DNA of 64,000 nucleotides from Angiostrongylus vasorum. Lineage: Eukaryota; Nematoda; Chromadorea; Rhabditida; Metastrongylidae. The notes beneath the pieces were generated by a model. The model searched no databases and was not told where the DNA came from. It saw only the letters and a list, made by a program, of their open reading frames with translations. Position numbers and translations under genes: made by a program. Position 1 is the first letter of the stretch. Each line of letters opens with the position of its first letter. Location of the stretch: assembly GCA_018806985.1 (NCBI GenBank), contig JADANN010000433.1:930001-994000 (forward strand). The letters run 5' to 3'. Of the stretch, positions 47,094 through 58,799 are shown one piece after another.

Positions 47094-47889
47094 ACTAACG
47101 ACTTTGAACTCTAGTCATGAATCAGATTTGATTACACAGCTTTTGAGCTAAACGTAGGACTCACTCGATAGCATAAACAAGTGCATCTAAATGCTTGTTA
47201 TTGCTAAATGTTGGCAGACCAGCAGCTGTAACTCCAAGCGTTCGACAGCCACGTCTGACAGGAATTCCCTGACCATACGAATTGAGCGTTTCTGGAAAAA
47301 TTCTATTTGCAATGGTGTTCTCGATGCAAAGATGCAAGCAAATAGCAATGTTGAAGACTTAAAAACATCACAGGACAGCTACCTCAAAATTTACATCTAA
47401 GCACACAAACACAAAATAGAACATCAGTGGAAAATAATCATTTAACACGTACATGAGATCAGAATATAAAAATTATTCAAGCCGTAGTCGATGACGTACA
47501 CGAGTCCGACTTCCTCTCCTTGTTACGGACGCAAAGCAGCGAGCCGAACGGAAGAAGCGTCGAAAGGAATGAGAGCTTTTAGTGGCTCCTCATTTTTAGG
47601 AAGCCTTCGAAAAACTGGAATCATCCTTTCGATCAATCCAACCGTCGTTCACTAAACGACAATCGAATTTGAACAAACTAATGGCTAATGAACTAACCAG
47701 CAGTAATTCAAAAGAAACGCATTATACCATCGATCTTAAAGGATTCTGTGTTTTTCCTTATTTGGAAAAATGCTGAAGAAGTAAAGAATTCCTCGAAGAC
47801 ACTTCCAGAATCAGATCTTCTCTCCAGTAATATCTCAGCAAGTGACATGGCCTAAAAATAAAATCCAATTTTCGCTTGCCGACTCAAAG
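47094..47889. other. 5' flank of ASP copy D
   Basis: AAGCTGTGTAATCAAATCTG (minus strand, near 47130) is shared with copies A and E. Further out I see nothing recognisable. Confidence 0.45.
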
Positions 47890-48140
47890 TGCTAGGCAAT
47901 TCGGTAAACGCACGACTCCAACAAAGCCTTGCTAAAATAAAATATATAATGTGCTTTATTTCACTTATAAGCAAACACGACGTTGTTGCCCTCGGGAATG
48001 CGAACAATTGTGGACCATCGATTTGGATCATCGGCCTTGAGGAAGGCTAACGTGTCGAAACCTCAGGCGAATGACTTTTTCACAACGGCCTCGTGTTAGC
48101 TTTTCTATGAGATAAACTACATTGGTCATTCAGGCCAAAG
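47890..48140 (+). repeat. PLE-like terminal repeat relic
   Basis: AAGCAAACACGACGTTGTTG, CCTTGAGGAAGGCTAACG, TGTCGAAACCTCAGGCG. A hammerhead-like order is kept, with GCCT/AGGC as stem I, but the C-box lacks its first C. Confidence 0.45.
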
Positions 48141-48607
48141 TTAGATGACGGTCCGCATAGAAAATGTTTAATATTAGCATTCAGACGTTTCTCCAACAAA
48201 ATAAAAGTTTGTTTATTCCGATGGCACAGAATCCCAAAGTTTTAAAAGCCATGGATTCCTTTCAGACATTTTCTTTAAGTAATTGTTTTTGAAAGGTTTT
48301 TTTTAAGTTCTCGAATGTGTGAAAATTAGTTTAGTGAAAAAATTGGTGCTAGTTTCAGTACGGTAGATGAGGCATCATTTCATAGCCTGTTTAATTTAAA
48401 TTCTCCACATTAGCTATCGATCGGGTCGTTGTGCAAGAAGATAGGACCATTTGAGCTGGCCGCATTTGTGCTGTGGAAAACCATTAAGAACTTCATCTCA
48501 GTTCAGCCATTGAGGCAAATATCAAAATTCTTTTGCTATTTAGTTCTCATTATACATCGACATGTTATTGAAAAATGAGTGGATTTTCTATTTAGAAGGG
48601 GCGCTTC

Positions 48608-49113
48608 GAGAATGTTGGTGCAAACGATCTGGCTGCCCTTCATTATATTCTGTCGGACACCCATTTATGAAGTTTTCTTGACAACCCAGTATTTCAAAAT
48701 GGCGAACCATCGTTTAATTGTAGACGTTTCGTTTAACGAACTTAAGTTCATCATCGAAGCAACGCTTCGATTATAGCCGTGAGAAGGTTGTCATCATTCA
48801 TTGGTATAACCTTATGAAGCATCTGTGCACTGAGGATTCCAAAGCCTTTCACCTGTTTCATGTTTTGATGAGTGACATTTAATATTCTCGCGCTTGAGCT
48901 CAGGAAGCAAAATGATGATTTGAGAATGTTGCTACAAACGAACTGGCTGTCATTCATTATATTCTATCGGACACCCGTTTACGAAGTTTTCTTGACAACC
49001 CAGTATTTCAAAAATAACGAACCGTCGTTTAATTGTAGACATTTCGTTTACAGAACTTACAGCTCATCATCGAGGCAACGCTTCTGTTATAGCCATGAGA
49101 AGGTTGTGAGAAT
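48608..49113 (+). repeat. Tandem duplication, period about 314 bp
   Basis: Blocks 48608-48800 and 48922-49113 match closely: GAGAATGTTG at each start, then GGACACCC(A/G)TTTA(T/C)GAAG, TTTTCTTGACAACCCAGTAT, GTTTAATTGTAGAC and CATCATCGA(A/G)GCAACGCTTC. The DNA between the matching blocks (48801-48921) is not repeated. No protein or RNA family recognised. The flanks 48141-48607 and 49114-49924 hold nothing recognised. Confidence 0.8.
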
Positions 49114-49924
49114 AAAAATTACAAAATACCAAGTGGTTTATGGGAAATACTTTTTTCATTTATCGGATCTGTATTCGCTTAGTAATATTGCAGAATTTTC
49201 CCCTGCCTTTTGCATCTAGTAGCATATTAGTACGACAGTTTCATACGCAGTGAACAATATTAGGGTTAAAGGTCTCCTAAACATCGCAACGGTTGTTTCT
49301 TTTAGTAATCGGTATCAATAGATAGATAAATATTCTAACTGCAATATTTCATTCCATCGTTTTGCTTATTTGGCTGTGAACTGTATCTATTGTACCAAAT
49401 TCTTCAGCAAATCAGCAAATAATGGAAGTGCTTATCATATCTTACAGCTTCTTACCATATGACCGTATCCTTTATGAAATCATATTTGCAGTCGATCATT
49501 TAGATGTTACGTTTTGTTTGTTTGTTTTCATTTAGCAAGACAGCTACCCAAACATGGCGATCGTATACTTCCAATAGATTTTCTTCCTAGTTCTCAGCGA
49601 AAATAAACATAAAGCAGGCTTCCAAACCGAAAATTCCTCACTATATATTAAATGCATTCTTGTGAACAGACGCCTAGTTGTGCCATTGTAAATATAAACT
49701 CATGGCGATATTGATGATGACATCAGTTTTTTTCGCAAATGCTCTAAGTCTTCCATGAAAATTGCTGAGGTTTGCAGCAGTTCTGCTGATTTCCGACCAA
49801 ACACGCTGTAAATAACCACTACAGCCATCATTTCCATTTCTGAAAGAATGTGATATCAAAATCATCGTCACAAGATTCTACGGCATTGGCTTTATCGTCT
49901 TTTTTGACGCACATGGCCTAATGT

Positions 49925-50130
49925 AGTCATGGGTAGCATAGTGGTAATGGTGACTTTTAAAATGCAACAAGCCATTGTTCGATACCCTAGAACAAACCAG
50001 CCTTCCACTCTTTTGGTATCAGGAAAGTAGAGCTGGATTTATCTGAAAAGCCTCTTTCAACCCACAAAGCCCTTAGCAAGGTTATTTCTAGGGTTACGAA
50101 GGGAATCGAATGTTAGCTTAAGAAAAGTGA
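49925..50130 (+). mobile_element. tRNA-derived SINE, diverged subfamily
   Basis: TGGGTAGCATAGTGGTAATGG (A box) and ATTGTTCGATACCC (B box) are close to tRNA consensus. The body GGTATCAGGAAAGTAGAGCT and CAAAGCCCTTAGCAAGG differs from the main family. Confidence 0.6.
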
Positions 50131-50210
50131 AAAAAAGTGTATGAGCGCATCGCCAAGCATATGCTAGTTCTTCATTCTGAAATTCGATATATCACATCTA
50201 CGAGAGGACC

Positions 50211-50470
50211 GTGCAGAGCCTGACAGCGAAAAAGGCTGGGATTCAAAAGTTAGAAGAACGACTACCAACGAACGGCAATGGCCATCGGCACATTTTTTCA
50301 ACATTTCACAGTTATTTGTCCGAATGCAAGCTTCAATGGAAAGACTACTCGAAAATCATCAGCTCTAAAATGCCATGCGGGATAGGAACCTGTTCTATTT
50401 ACATCCGGAGTTATCATGCCGTATGTTTGCTGTCTGCGATCTGTAGCCAATTGAAAAATTCAGCAGGTTA
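50211..50470 (+). pseudogene. RTE reverse transcriptase relic
   Basis: HSYLSECKLQWKDYSKII and IRSYHAVCLLSAICSQL correspond to the RTE reverse transcriptase segments YLxECKVPxQWKTS and IGNYRPICLLSVxYKL. No other motif remains. The region 50471-51079 shows nothing else. Confidence 0.45.
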
Positions 50471-51079
50471 AATAACAATCAGGATGACGAAGTCAAGTTA
50501 AGTACGGCGGAAGTATAAGAAACAGCTGTGTCTTGAGGAGCTGTTCCCAGGAGCGATGGAGTAGACGCTTCCGAGTGCGTCGATTTCGTTCACAAGCCAA
50601 ATAACATTTTACGGAATATCACAAAATCGCATGCTATGAGTGAATGAAAAGATAATTTGTCTATAACCTTCGAAAAAACATTATCTTGTAGAGAAAGTAC
50701 TGTAGCATGACGTGTCGTTTTCGTACGTTAAGTTTAACGAATGCATTTCAAATTAAAATGACCTAATGATCAAAACAAAAAACAGTTTTGCTGCAATTAT
50801 AAGAGGAGAGTGTCGAGGAATGCAGCAATAAATTCTAGCACTTATGTCAGGTATACAAAGAGTCGGACATTATGGAGTAAAGTCGTTGTCAGCAATAACG
50901 AATAGAATAACGAAGCTCCACTAACTTTCTAACTAACTCGGTTATCACTCTTGTCAAGCAACAAAACACACTGTTTGAAATATTTTAAGATCAGGTTTAA
51001 AGAACAGTGAGGCTTTCACAAACACAAGAATTTCACATGATATTTATTTTTTACTAAAAACTATTAAAGCTACAGATTT

Positions 51080-54000
51080 TTAGTAGGAACACAATCCAAC
51101 AGCTGTGTTGCAATTTTTGGGACCAGTTGGACAGGCACTGCACACAAGACCGATAGGGTAGATGCTCTGTCCGACCACGTTCACTCTGAAGGATTCGCTT
51201 TCCAGAATTTCATAGAACCACCGACTTTCCAAAAACTTACGGATCTTTGTACATGCAAGAAGTGAAGTAAAATCCACTGCACAAATAAGTTGCGCAGGCA
51301 ACGTATCTGTTGCTTGCCCAGAGAACCTGCAATAACTCAAAAGACTTAGCAACGATTATGATTTGAATTGTTTAAATGTTAACACATACTTTGGAAACTC
51401 TTGTCACCGTTTTTTGCATGCGTTGAACCACTTCAGGAGTTAATACCATGTTGGAAGGAATGCCATTGGTTTCAAGTTCACTAGTAAACGATGCAATTGC
51501 CTATGTTGGCAGAGATTTATGAGAACATAGCCCTTGATGACGCTCTAAGCGTCCACTACAAACCTTGAGCTGCATGTTTGTGTCCTGACCATTATTTCAA
51601 GAAAGATTCTCGTAACTCACATTCTGGATGGCTCCCAGCAAATCAGTCGCCGTCGTTGGGAGGACATGGATGTTTTCACTGTAGCCGAGTCGTGCAAAGT
51701 GCGATGATGGTTGCTTGTCACATAATATCACGTGATTAAGTGCGAAGAGCTCTGCGAGGCAATCATACTCCTTAAAGTGGCACATGAGATACTGTGAAAA
51801 AAGAGCCTTAACAAAAGAATCGAACAATGCACCATCAAGTCCATTCTTGAAGCTGACGGTGCGTTCAAGATTGGATACTCGCCATTTTTCGCTAGACCTC
51901 TAGCAACAAGTGATCTAAACAAAAGCGATGAACTTTTTTATATAAATATGTTAGTGCATGATTATGACTCTTTTACAAAAAATAAAATCATACTAAACGA
52001 ATTTTTTAAAAAGCTCTCACTTCTTCCAAAGTCAGAGATGTTCCACCGTATCAGCCCACGTTTGGGCTGGATTCATGAAAGCTTTGAGCTAACAAATTCA
52101 AAGTACTGTTTCTAACAAAATACCTGAAATTATTGTGCATCCCCAGCGCAACTTCCCTGTAGGAGGAACTAAATGCTTTGCTAAGGCAATCAGTACTTCT
52201 CCTTCTGAGCGTTGTTGCTGCTGTTGGTAAAGCAGTTGCATTTGAGCTCATATTGTTTACACATAATCCTTTTTTCACAAAAAGCAAGACTGAATGTGTT
52301 ACAATGGAGGTCATCTTGACAAGGTCTTCCTGACGAGTAGATTTGTTCCCCGAAATGCACATCACTGAAGTATCATTAAAAGAGTTTTTTGTGACGGTGA
52401 GTATTTCGCTATGCACTACTCACATTGTCGAGAAGATACAAGCAGCAGCTGAACCATCAGTACACGTTGCGCTAGAACACCCAACGGAAAGTGTTTTTGC
52501 TCGATTCATCTAAGAAATAACTGCAAGGTTCGGCAATATGAGACAACACTAAGAGGACGCACGTTGGAAAAATAAAATAATGCTGGATTTCCATCGTATA
52601 CATTGTTATGTGGCCACATCTCGTTCGAAATTTCTGACCACAGCAGTATTGCAGCTTGAATGGGAAATTTCCGATCAAAAGCTAACGAACTTTGTTCAAA
52701 GCTGAATTAGTTCATTTTTAGGACATTTCTCTAAAAAGCAACGTTGTAATAATAACAATGATTGTGATGCCAATGTTTCCTTCTCAAACTTACAAGTGGT
52801 AGTTACTTCCGACAATTGGCGGTAAAGGGTGCGAGTACGGACTGCAGTTATTTACAAGATCCTGAGCTATTCCCTCGAGTGTGCAGTTCCATGCCTGTAT
52901 TGTTCAGCATTCAGATGCTGGTCTATGCACTTACGTGGATCACATAAGAAGGAACGGAAAAAAAATTGTGAGAAGTCTATATATTCTTCCTGAGCTAGCA
53001 CGAGATGTTGCTTCATTCTTTATTGACGGAAAAGCCAAAGTTTCAGCGGATTTCGTCTTTCGCATAGCTGGAAAGGTGAAGTTGGCTGTAATCTACGCAG
53101 CCAAACACCTCCATAAACAAACAGAGAAAGTGTTAAATTAACATTTCAATCGCATTGAGAACAAAACTGCATCTTAGCACATTTACCGCTTTCTATGAGT
53201 CTTCTACTGAATATTTCACGTGGAGACCAACCGCAGAGAGATCGCATGGAAGCGTAATGTGCCTCTCACATTAGAATAACAGGTATAAAGACTGCGCAGT
53301 ATCACGCGTGGTTATGAGGTATTCCCCCTGCGGTTCATTTTCGGATTCTTGGAATTTATGCAGAATACCTTGAGAGTCTTGGCGCTGGTGTTTTCTATTC
53401 TTGTGCAAGGATCGTAACTTCTGTAATACTTCAAAGACTTCGCTGTTATGTCTGTGTGTCCAACACTCGCCTAGTGCAGTACTAATTGCTTTGATTTTAG
53501 GTTTACCAACTAGGTGTTCTTTTTATACGGAAACAAAGTAATCTACCCATTTCGCCAATGTATTCGTCTCCGCATGCTTTACAAGAGATAGGATAAACCG
53601 TACCCGACCTCATGCAATCACAATCTCTGCCGTTGGGAAATATTACACAATTTTGCGTTGTACACAGACGGTCATACGTGCAGTGCAAACTAGCTGGCTT
53701 CCTAGAGTGCTCGGTGGAGTTTCAACTACTGTTTCAATTCACGTTTATTTTTTGTGAGTGTATTTCAAACTGGCATAATCTAGTAGATTTCACAAATAAA
53801 GAAGAAAACAATGAATTTACCAATTTATTCATATTGCTTGCAGACGGTAAGAAGTTCCTCGCCTTAAATGTTCCTAGAGCAACACTTGAACGTATTTGGT
53901 TGATCAGATCCAGAGCACCCATTCTATTGTTATCGTTTAAAGTCAGTCCTTGTGGACATCCGAATGCTTAAACATGGATCGATTAATGGAGGATTAGATT

Positions 54001-54216
54001 TTTTTTCATGAAATATTAGAACAATTAGGTCTTAGAGTAATGGACAATAACAGAATTATTGGAAACACCTACGTGCTTCATATCGACCACTGGCTAATCC
54101 AAACAGCAAGAGCTAGAAATTCTGTGAAATGTACTTGAAAAGGCCAAATGTTAGCAGGTAGTTTTCAACAATTCACTAACCACGCCGTAGGAATGCGGAA
54201 GAATTGCGTGGAACAT
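51080..54216 (-). pseudogene. Double-SCP-domain secreted protein, copy E (+1 in exon 7)
   Basis: Exons: 54181-54216 (MFHAILPHSYGV), 54073-54112, 53821-53966, 52794-52894, 52563-52701, 52424-52509, 52124-52364, 51833-51914, 51621-51770, 51399-51500, 51241-51326 and 51080-51185 (GLCSY, stop). Domain 1 is open (FGCPQGLTLNDNNRMGALDL, AWNCTLEGIAQDLV, DRKFPIQAAILLWSEIS, LSVGCSSATC) and so are exons 8-12 (EYDCLAELFALNHV, YSENIHVL). Exon 7 has six As after TGTG where the frame needs one fewer, shifting out just before LCVN. Its linker is short and lacks the long threonine run. The signal peptide core is interrupted by Pro, His and Ser, so secretion is doubtful. A PLE occupies the intron between exons 3 and 4. 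Confidence 0.83.
52980..53715 (-). mobile_element. Penelope-like element in an intron of ASP copy E
   Basis: The minus strand encodes a decayed GIY-YIG region: YDRLCTTQNCVIFPNGRD, MRSGTVYPISC, ACGDEYIGEMGRL, with stops after it. The 3' terminal repeat at 52985-53240 (ACGAGATGTTGCTTC, CATTTACCGCTTTC, TGAATATTTCACGTGG) matches that at 35 kb. The hammerhead core is damaged (CTATGCGAAAGACG for CTCTGAGGAAGGCG). Same transcriptional orientation as the gene. Confidence 0.8.
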
Positions 54217-54250
54217 CCAATGAGCTACACACTAACTAATGGCAGTCAAC

Positions 54251-54260
54251 GTTTTTAGAA
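54251..54260 (-). promoter_or_regulatory. TATA-like element of ASP copy E
   Basis: TTCTAAAAAC at 35-44 bp upstream of the ATG, followed by a GTTGACTG...TTAGTTAGTG context similar to copy A. Weaker than in copies B and D. Confidence 0.4.
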
Positions 54261-54984
54261 TCGCTGACGACATTGCACTCTGTTCAACAAATTGAAATTA
54301 AATACACAGCTTCGAAGCTAAAATGGAAAGCTTGTTATTCTTATGCTGTGACAGATTGCCAGCTGAAATTTTCCAAGCACTCTGCATGTCTTCTAGAAAG
54401 GATGGAATAATAATAAATTTTTTTATGAAGTTGTGCACGGTATGTGACAACTAGCACTTTTCGTGACCATAGTTTTCAAGTCTCTCTGCATGAGTGACAA
54501 GAAAACAAGAGTTCTGCCTATCGCACTTTCCTCATTCAGTTAACTAACTAATCACAAGAAAAGCTGGGCCACAGGGATTGAGCCCTTAACAAAAACTAAT
54601 TGTCACGTGGCAACTAAGTTACTCCGACTCCAGAACAGGTGCCATTGATGAGGACCTGGAACCGCCGAAATAGCACAAATATGTTGTAAACTAAGTAAAA
54701 CCGACATACAGTGAGCATTTGGCACGCAAGTGATGGAAGCTGATGACAAACACTGAAGCCGTAGTAGAGCTCGAAACTGGATGATGATGTCGAAACGTTA
54801 GCCGAGTAAAGATATTTTACCAACCTCTTGTTAGCCTAATAATCAAAGAAAGTATTGATCGATTACGTCGTGGTTTAATAAATTTTTGTTTTTATATACT
54901 AGCTCTTTGCTCAATGCATGCGTTAGATGCAAGTTGGTCATGCAAACTAGGTATACTCAATCAGCCACTCCTTCCAAAGGTTTA
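54261..54984. other. 5' flank of ASP copy E with a PLE-like relic
   Basis: ATTGCCAGCTGAAATTTTCC matches the copy A upstream region. Near 54780, GATGATGTCGAAACGTTAGC then AAAGATATTTTACC looks like a decayed PLE terminal repeat. Nothing else seen. Confidence 0.4.
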
Positions 54985-55290
54985 GCACATGACCGTTGTT
55001 GGTATGTGTTTCTGGGTATTAGAGTACGATGTGGAGCGTGGAGTTCATTCCAAAGCGGTGTCTTCCAAGTTGAAAAAAGGGTCCAATGATTTCATCTGGA
55101 AGCACAGATAAAACAAACCAATACCAGGAATGACCACCGTCCTTGTATCAGGATAGTTGCGTGGTAGTAAACCTTCTTCTGATCCACAAGGGCGGCGACT
55201 GCCTAGCGTGGTGATGTCCTGAGGTAAACTCTGACTAGGCAGACATCGGGACGCCAGAAGACCACAGTGGCTAAATCAGCAGAATTTCGG
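54985..55290 (+). repeat. R2 repeat, copy e, joined to an RTE LINE
   Basis: Contains TTAGAGTACGATGTGGAGCG, AACCAATACCAGG, TTCTGATCCACAAGGGCGGC. After GCTAAATCAGCAGAATTTC it runs into the RTE leader (CCCTGCACACTGGGCGC) without a break. Confidence 0.65.
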
Positions 55291-56600
55291 CCTCAATACC
55301 CTGCACACTGGGCGCTTCTGCCTACGACATCAGGTGCTACGACAACCGGTGAGAGACGATGAAATTTCGGGTTGTGCAGGACGTCTTTGGGAACGGGAAA
55401 AAGGGAGCACGCAAACGACACGCCGTGGAGAGTGCTTCTTACTGTGCACTTATAACGCCAGAACATTCTCTTCAGACCCCTCCCTTTATACTCTTCCATG
55501 GACCGTCTCTCACGTCAAATTCCATGTGATCGCCCAACAAAAGAAGAAAAGTAGGAAGGCCGAGATACGTCAATTAAATGGCGAAGCCCTTGTTGTTCAT
55601 GGAGGGAAATCATTGTTACCAAATGTCGGTGGCGTTGGTTTTGTCGTACCTCCTTTATTTTCACCCACTCTTCTCATAAGAAGTCCTATCACCACACTTA
55701 GCCATTTTTCATCTCCAACTTGCACTTCGGAAGAAAGCCAGTATCATCTCCAACTTGTACAACTGATGAGAGGGAGCTGGCTGGGTTCTACAACCATTTG
55801 GCGAAAGTAATCCCCTATGAGTAGTCCTATAAAATCGCTATTGAAGATTTCGATGCCAGATTACGATCGGCCAACGGAAATGAGTACACCATGGTGAAGG
55901 GAGAACAAGATGAATGGTTAGAAAAGTCTCCTAAAGGCAGTGCTCATGTGGAAATCGACCGTATTTTCACGAACAGAAAGTGGTGCCTCTTTGACAATTC
56001 AGTGGTACAAGGATTTTGAGGTGAATATGATCACCGCCTTCTCCCTGTGAAGACTCGAATCAATTATAAGCTATAAAAAAAACTTTCAGCTCGCAGGAAA
56101 AAAACACATCGTGTATGAAAAGAATATTCCCAATAAGATTCCCTCCTCATCCAAAAGGTAGATAAAGAAAGATACGACCGAGGGTTACAAGCTCCCTGTC
56201 GAAAGGGCTAAAACTTCTGCTGGACCTGTCTCAATTCCTCCAAAAGAAGCGCAGAACGCCTCTCCTTTTTTCACTAAAAAGTCGCTCAAAAAAAAAGAGG
56301 AATCTGTAGCTTGACTCAACTGTAATGCACCTAAAATGGCTGGTAATAAATGCCAGCTAAACGCTTTGGAAGCGACCCAAAAGCGATCTATTCTATTTTG
56401 AAGAGGTTCAACTGTAATCATTACAACTACAGTGTTCCGCTACCCGCCACGGTGAAAAAAAAGACCACGACTACAGCCCTACGTGAGCCGTTTTCTTCCC
56501 AGAACTTTCGACCTAAAATCCCACCTTGGGAAAACCTTCTGGTATTCTATCTTCTGAAGTTCAAATTTCAATAGAAAGCATAAGCTCCTCGAGTAGGTGA
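55290..56600 (+). pseudogene. RTE LINE, endonuclease to start of reverse transcriptase
   Basis: Endonuclease motifs in the open frame 55334-55810: TTRRGECFLLCTYNARTFSS, VKFHVIAQQKKKSRKAE, IRQLNGEALVVHGGKSLL and NVGGVGFVVPP. Later pieces in other frames include VEIDRIFTNRKW and LSQFLQKKRR. It ends near 56590 at a segment like PSGILSSEVQIS before motif 1. Multiple frameshifts. Confidence 0.75.
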
Positions 56601-56671
56601 TATAAATGCCGATTTTTTTTGGACCTACTGGCCATGACTTACACATACTTCTGCCAACCACATGATATTTT

Positions 56672-56868
56672 GCCATCATCAGATTCCCAGATCAATCCCT
56701 TTGACGGGCACTGATCGATAGAACTAGCTCAGATAGAGGCGAATCGAAGGACATGCATGGTATGGTGTTCAACGCGTTAGCCCCTGTAAAGAGTAATAGC
56801 GCGTTCGTTCCCCACCACAGACACCTGCAATCCGTAGATTTTGCAAATATCTCAGTATCACAATAGTT
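56672..56868. mobile_element. Foldback element, one arm (M5)
   Basis: GATCGATAGAACTAGCTCAG, CATGCATGGTATGGTGTTCA, AATAGCGCGTTCGTTCCCCA, and TTTTGCAAATATCTCAGTAT. Diverged from M1 and M7. The stretch 56880-57190 holds a PLE-like scrap (CTTCGAAACCTTAGCCGAAT) and nothing else. Confidence 0.65.
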
Positions 56869-57189
56869 TTGAATATTGTCTAATCACGTCATAATCTAAC
56901 TTCGAAACCTTAGCCGAATAAATATCATTATCAACCCCGTGTAAGTTCAACATTACAAATGCGTGTTGATGATCTCACCATCAAGTGTTCACTATAGCTA
57001 TTCACGAAGATTACTCTTTTGCGCGTATCGAAGACCTAGAATGAAACACATCCAGTTGGGTAGGTAGAATTCCAACAGTGACCCCGCCATAGGGACCACA
57101 TCCAAACCGCGCCGTGAATCACAGAAGTCTACCAAGAGTATTGTGTGCCGCTCGTCCTACCCCCCGTCGACCGCGAGAAAGGGCTTGAC

Positions 57190-57955
57190 AGTGTGGAAAC
57201 GAATACAATTCTCGAAGCACAGACTTTCTATAAACCTTGGCATAAATAATCGGTGTATATATATATTCATACTTTGTTATGAACTGCCTTTGTTGAGCTG
57301 ATGCGTGGTTGGCACAATTTGTCACTGTTGCTTTATTGTTGTTGGTCGATGGCTGACATTTCGGTGATTTCGCCTACCTGACAGGCTAAACGTATTTTAT
57401 GTAACAGTAGACTTATAATCCGGTGAAGTATCTATAATATTAGTGAAGATCTAACATATAAATAAATGGTAATTTATCCAAAAAACTACCCACCGTTCTG
57501 TTGCGAGTGGGACCACCCAATGTTATTCACGTGGGATGACGATCTGCAGCCGCCCAGGTCAAAGAATCAATTCGAAATAAAGCACTAGGTCACGTGCGAT
57601 AGTGAAACATTCGTCTTTCCGGTTCAACTTTGGATTTTTGAAATTTATCCAAAACTCTTCAAGAGTCTTGAGCATTGATGTTTTCCAATCTCTACCGCTA
57701 ATATCCGAGAGTGATTTCAAAATCATCACCATTTTGCATTTGCTCCCTACCTGCGCCCTAGGACTACTTTGTCGAGTTCTAGCTTTCCCAATTAGATATT
57801 CTATTGTGTGGACACAAGGCGGTCTACACGTTCCCCCCAGTGTACTCCTCACCGCATGCCTAACACGAGATCGAGTATATTGTACCCAAACTCATCCCTT
57901 CTCACTCCCCCTTCTCTCCCATTCGGACAGCGCATAGAGATTTCTGAGCTGCAAA
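57190..57955 (-). mobile_element. Decayed Penelope-like element, 3' part
   Basis: The terminal repeat at 57220-57440 resembles that at 31.2 kb (TTTCTATAAACCTTGGC, GCTGATGCGTGGTTGG). The minus strand upstream reads RCPNGREGG and fragments of a GIY-YIG region in shifting frames. Together with 58370-58560 it is probably one element interrupted by R2. Confidence 0.6.
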
Positions 57956-58031
57956 AACGATCACGGAGGCGCTTTCCAAGGCGCTTTCCAACAAGTTGAT
58001 AGCGTAGCGTATTATGTACTTGATCCTTGAA

Positions 58032-58365
58032 CTCATGAATGGCCCGTCCTCACTCGTTGTGAGGGACCTCAGCATAATCTCCATTTTTCGGAGATTTTCT
58101 GGCTAATCCATTGTGGTTTCGTGGAATCTCGAGGTCAGCCTGGCCAAAGTCAGCCCCAAAGTTTTCGCCATCACAAGCAGTCGCAGTCCTTGTGGATCAG
58201 AGGGAGATTTGCCACCATGCGACTTTGATACCAGGACGGTGGTGGATCCTGGTATTGGTTTACTCCTAGCAAGGCTTCTCCGATGGAAACTCCTTCTTAG
58301 CTTGGGAGACCCTGCCAGGAGATGCATCTCCGCTTTATCCTAGTCCGACACCTTTCCGAGACAAT
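58032..58365 (-). repeat. R2 repeat, copy f
   Basis: Best-preserved copy: ATGGCCCGTCCTCACTCG, TGGATCAGAGGGAGATTTGC, GACGGTGGTGGATCCTGG, AGCTTGGGAGACCCTGCC. It lies between two minus-strand PLE pieces. Confidence 0.75.
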
Positions 58366-58369
58366 TTTT

Positions 58370-58560
58370 TCCTTGGCCACCTCTTGACGACGGAACTTAT
58401 TTCATTTGAGAGTGCCTTCTGTTTCTCAGCCGTAGGAAATGGCAATTGTTCGCCCCAAGTTTAGCGATTCCTTCCTTTTCCCTTTTTCCTGTGCACACAT
58501 TTATAGCCCTTTAGTGCATATTTTTGACAATTTTGATTTTTCATTAGGTACTTTTAAACT
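58370..58560 (-). mobile_element. Penelope-like element fragment, upstream coding part
   Basis: The minus-strand translation (GKRKESLNLGRTIAISYG) is homologous to KFARAIAISSSYEEEATR of the plus-strand PLE at 59.7 kb, so the two PLEs face each other as inverted copies. Confidence 0.6.
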
Positions 58561-58799
58561 AATGAACGACCACCCAAGTTGTCCTGTCTTATATTTGTTT
58601 CTAAGACCCACTTACTTTTACTGATGATATTGCGTCCACCGATCCATCATCAGTCAAGGTTAGACTAACCATCAGTTGTATAGGCGGGGCAACAGACAGA
58701 ACTCATACCAACCTATCTGACCAATACCAAAGTACTCTTAGATCACCTAAGGTGCACGCAACCAAACAGAACACATATAGTGGAGCCGTTCGATATTTC

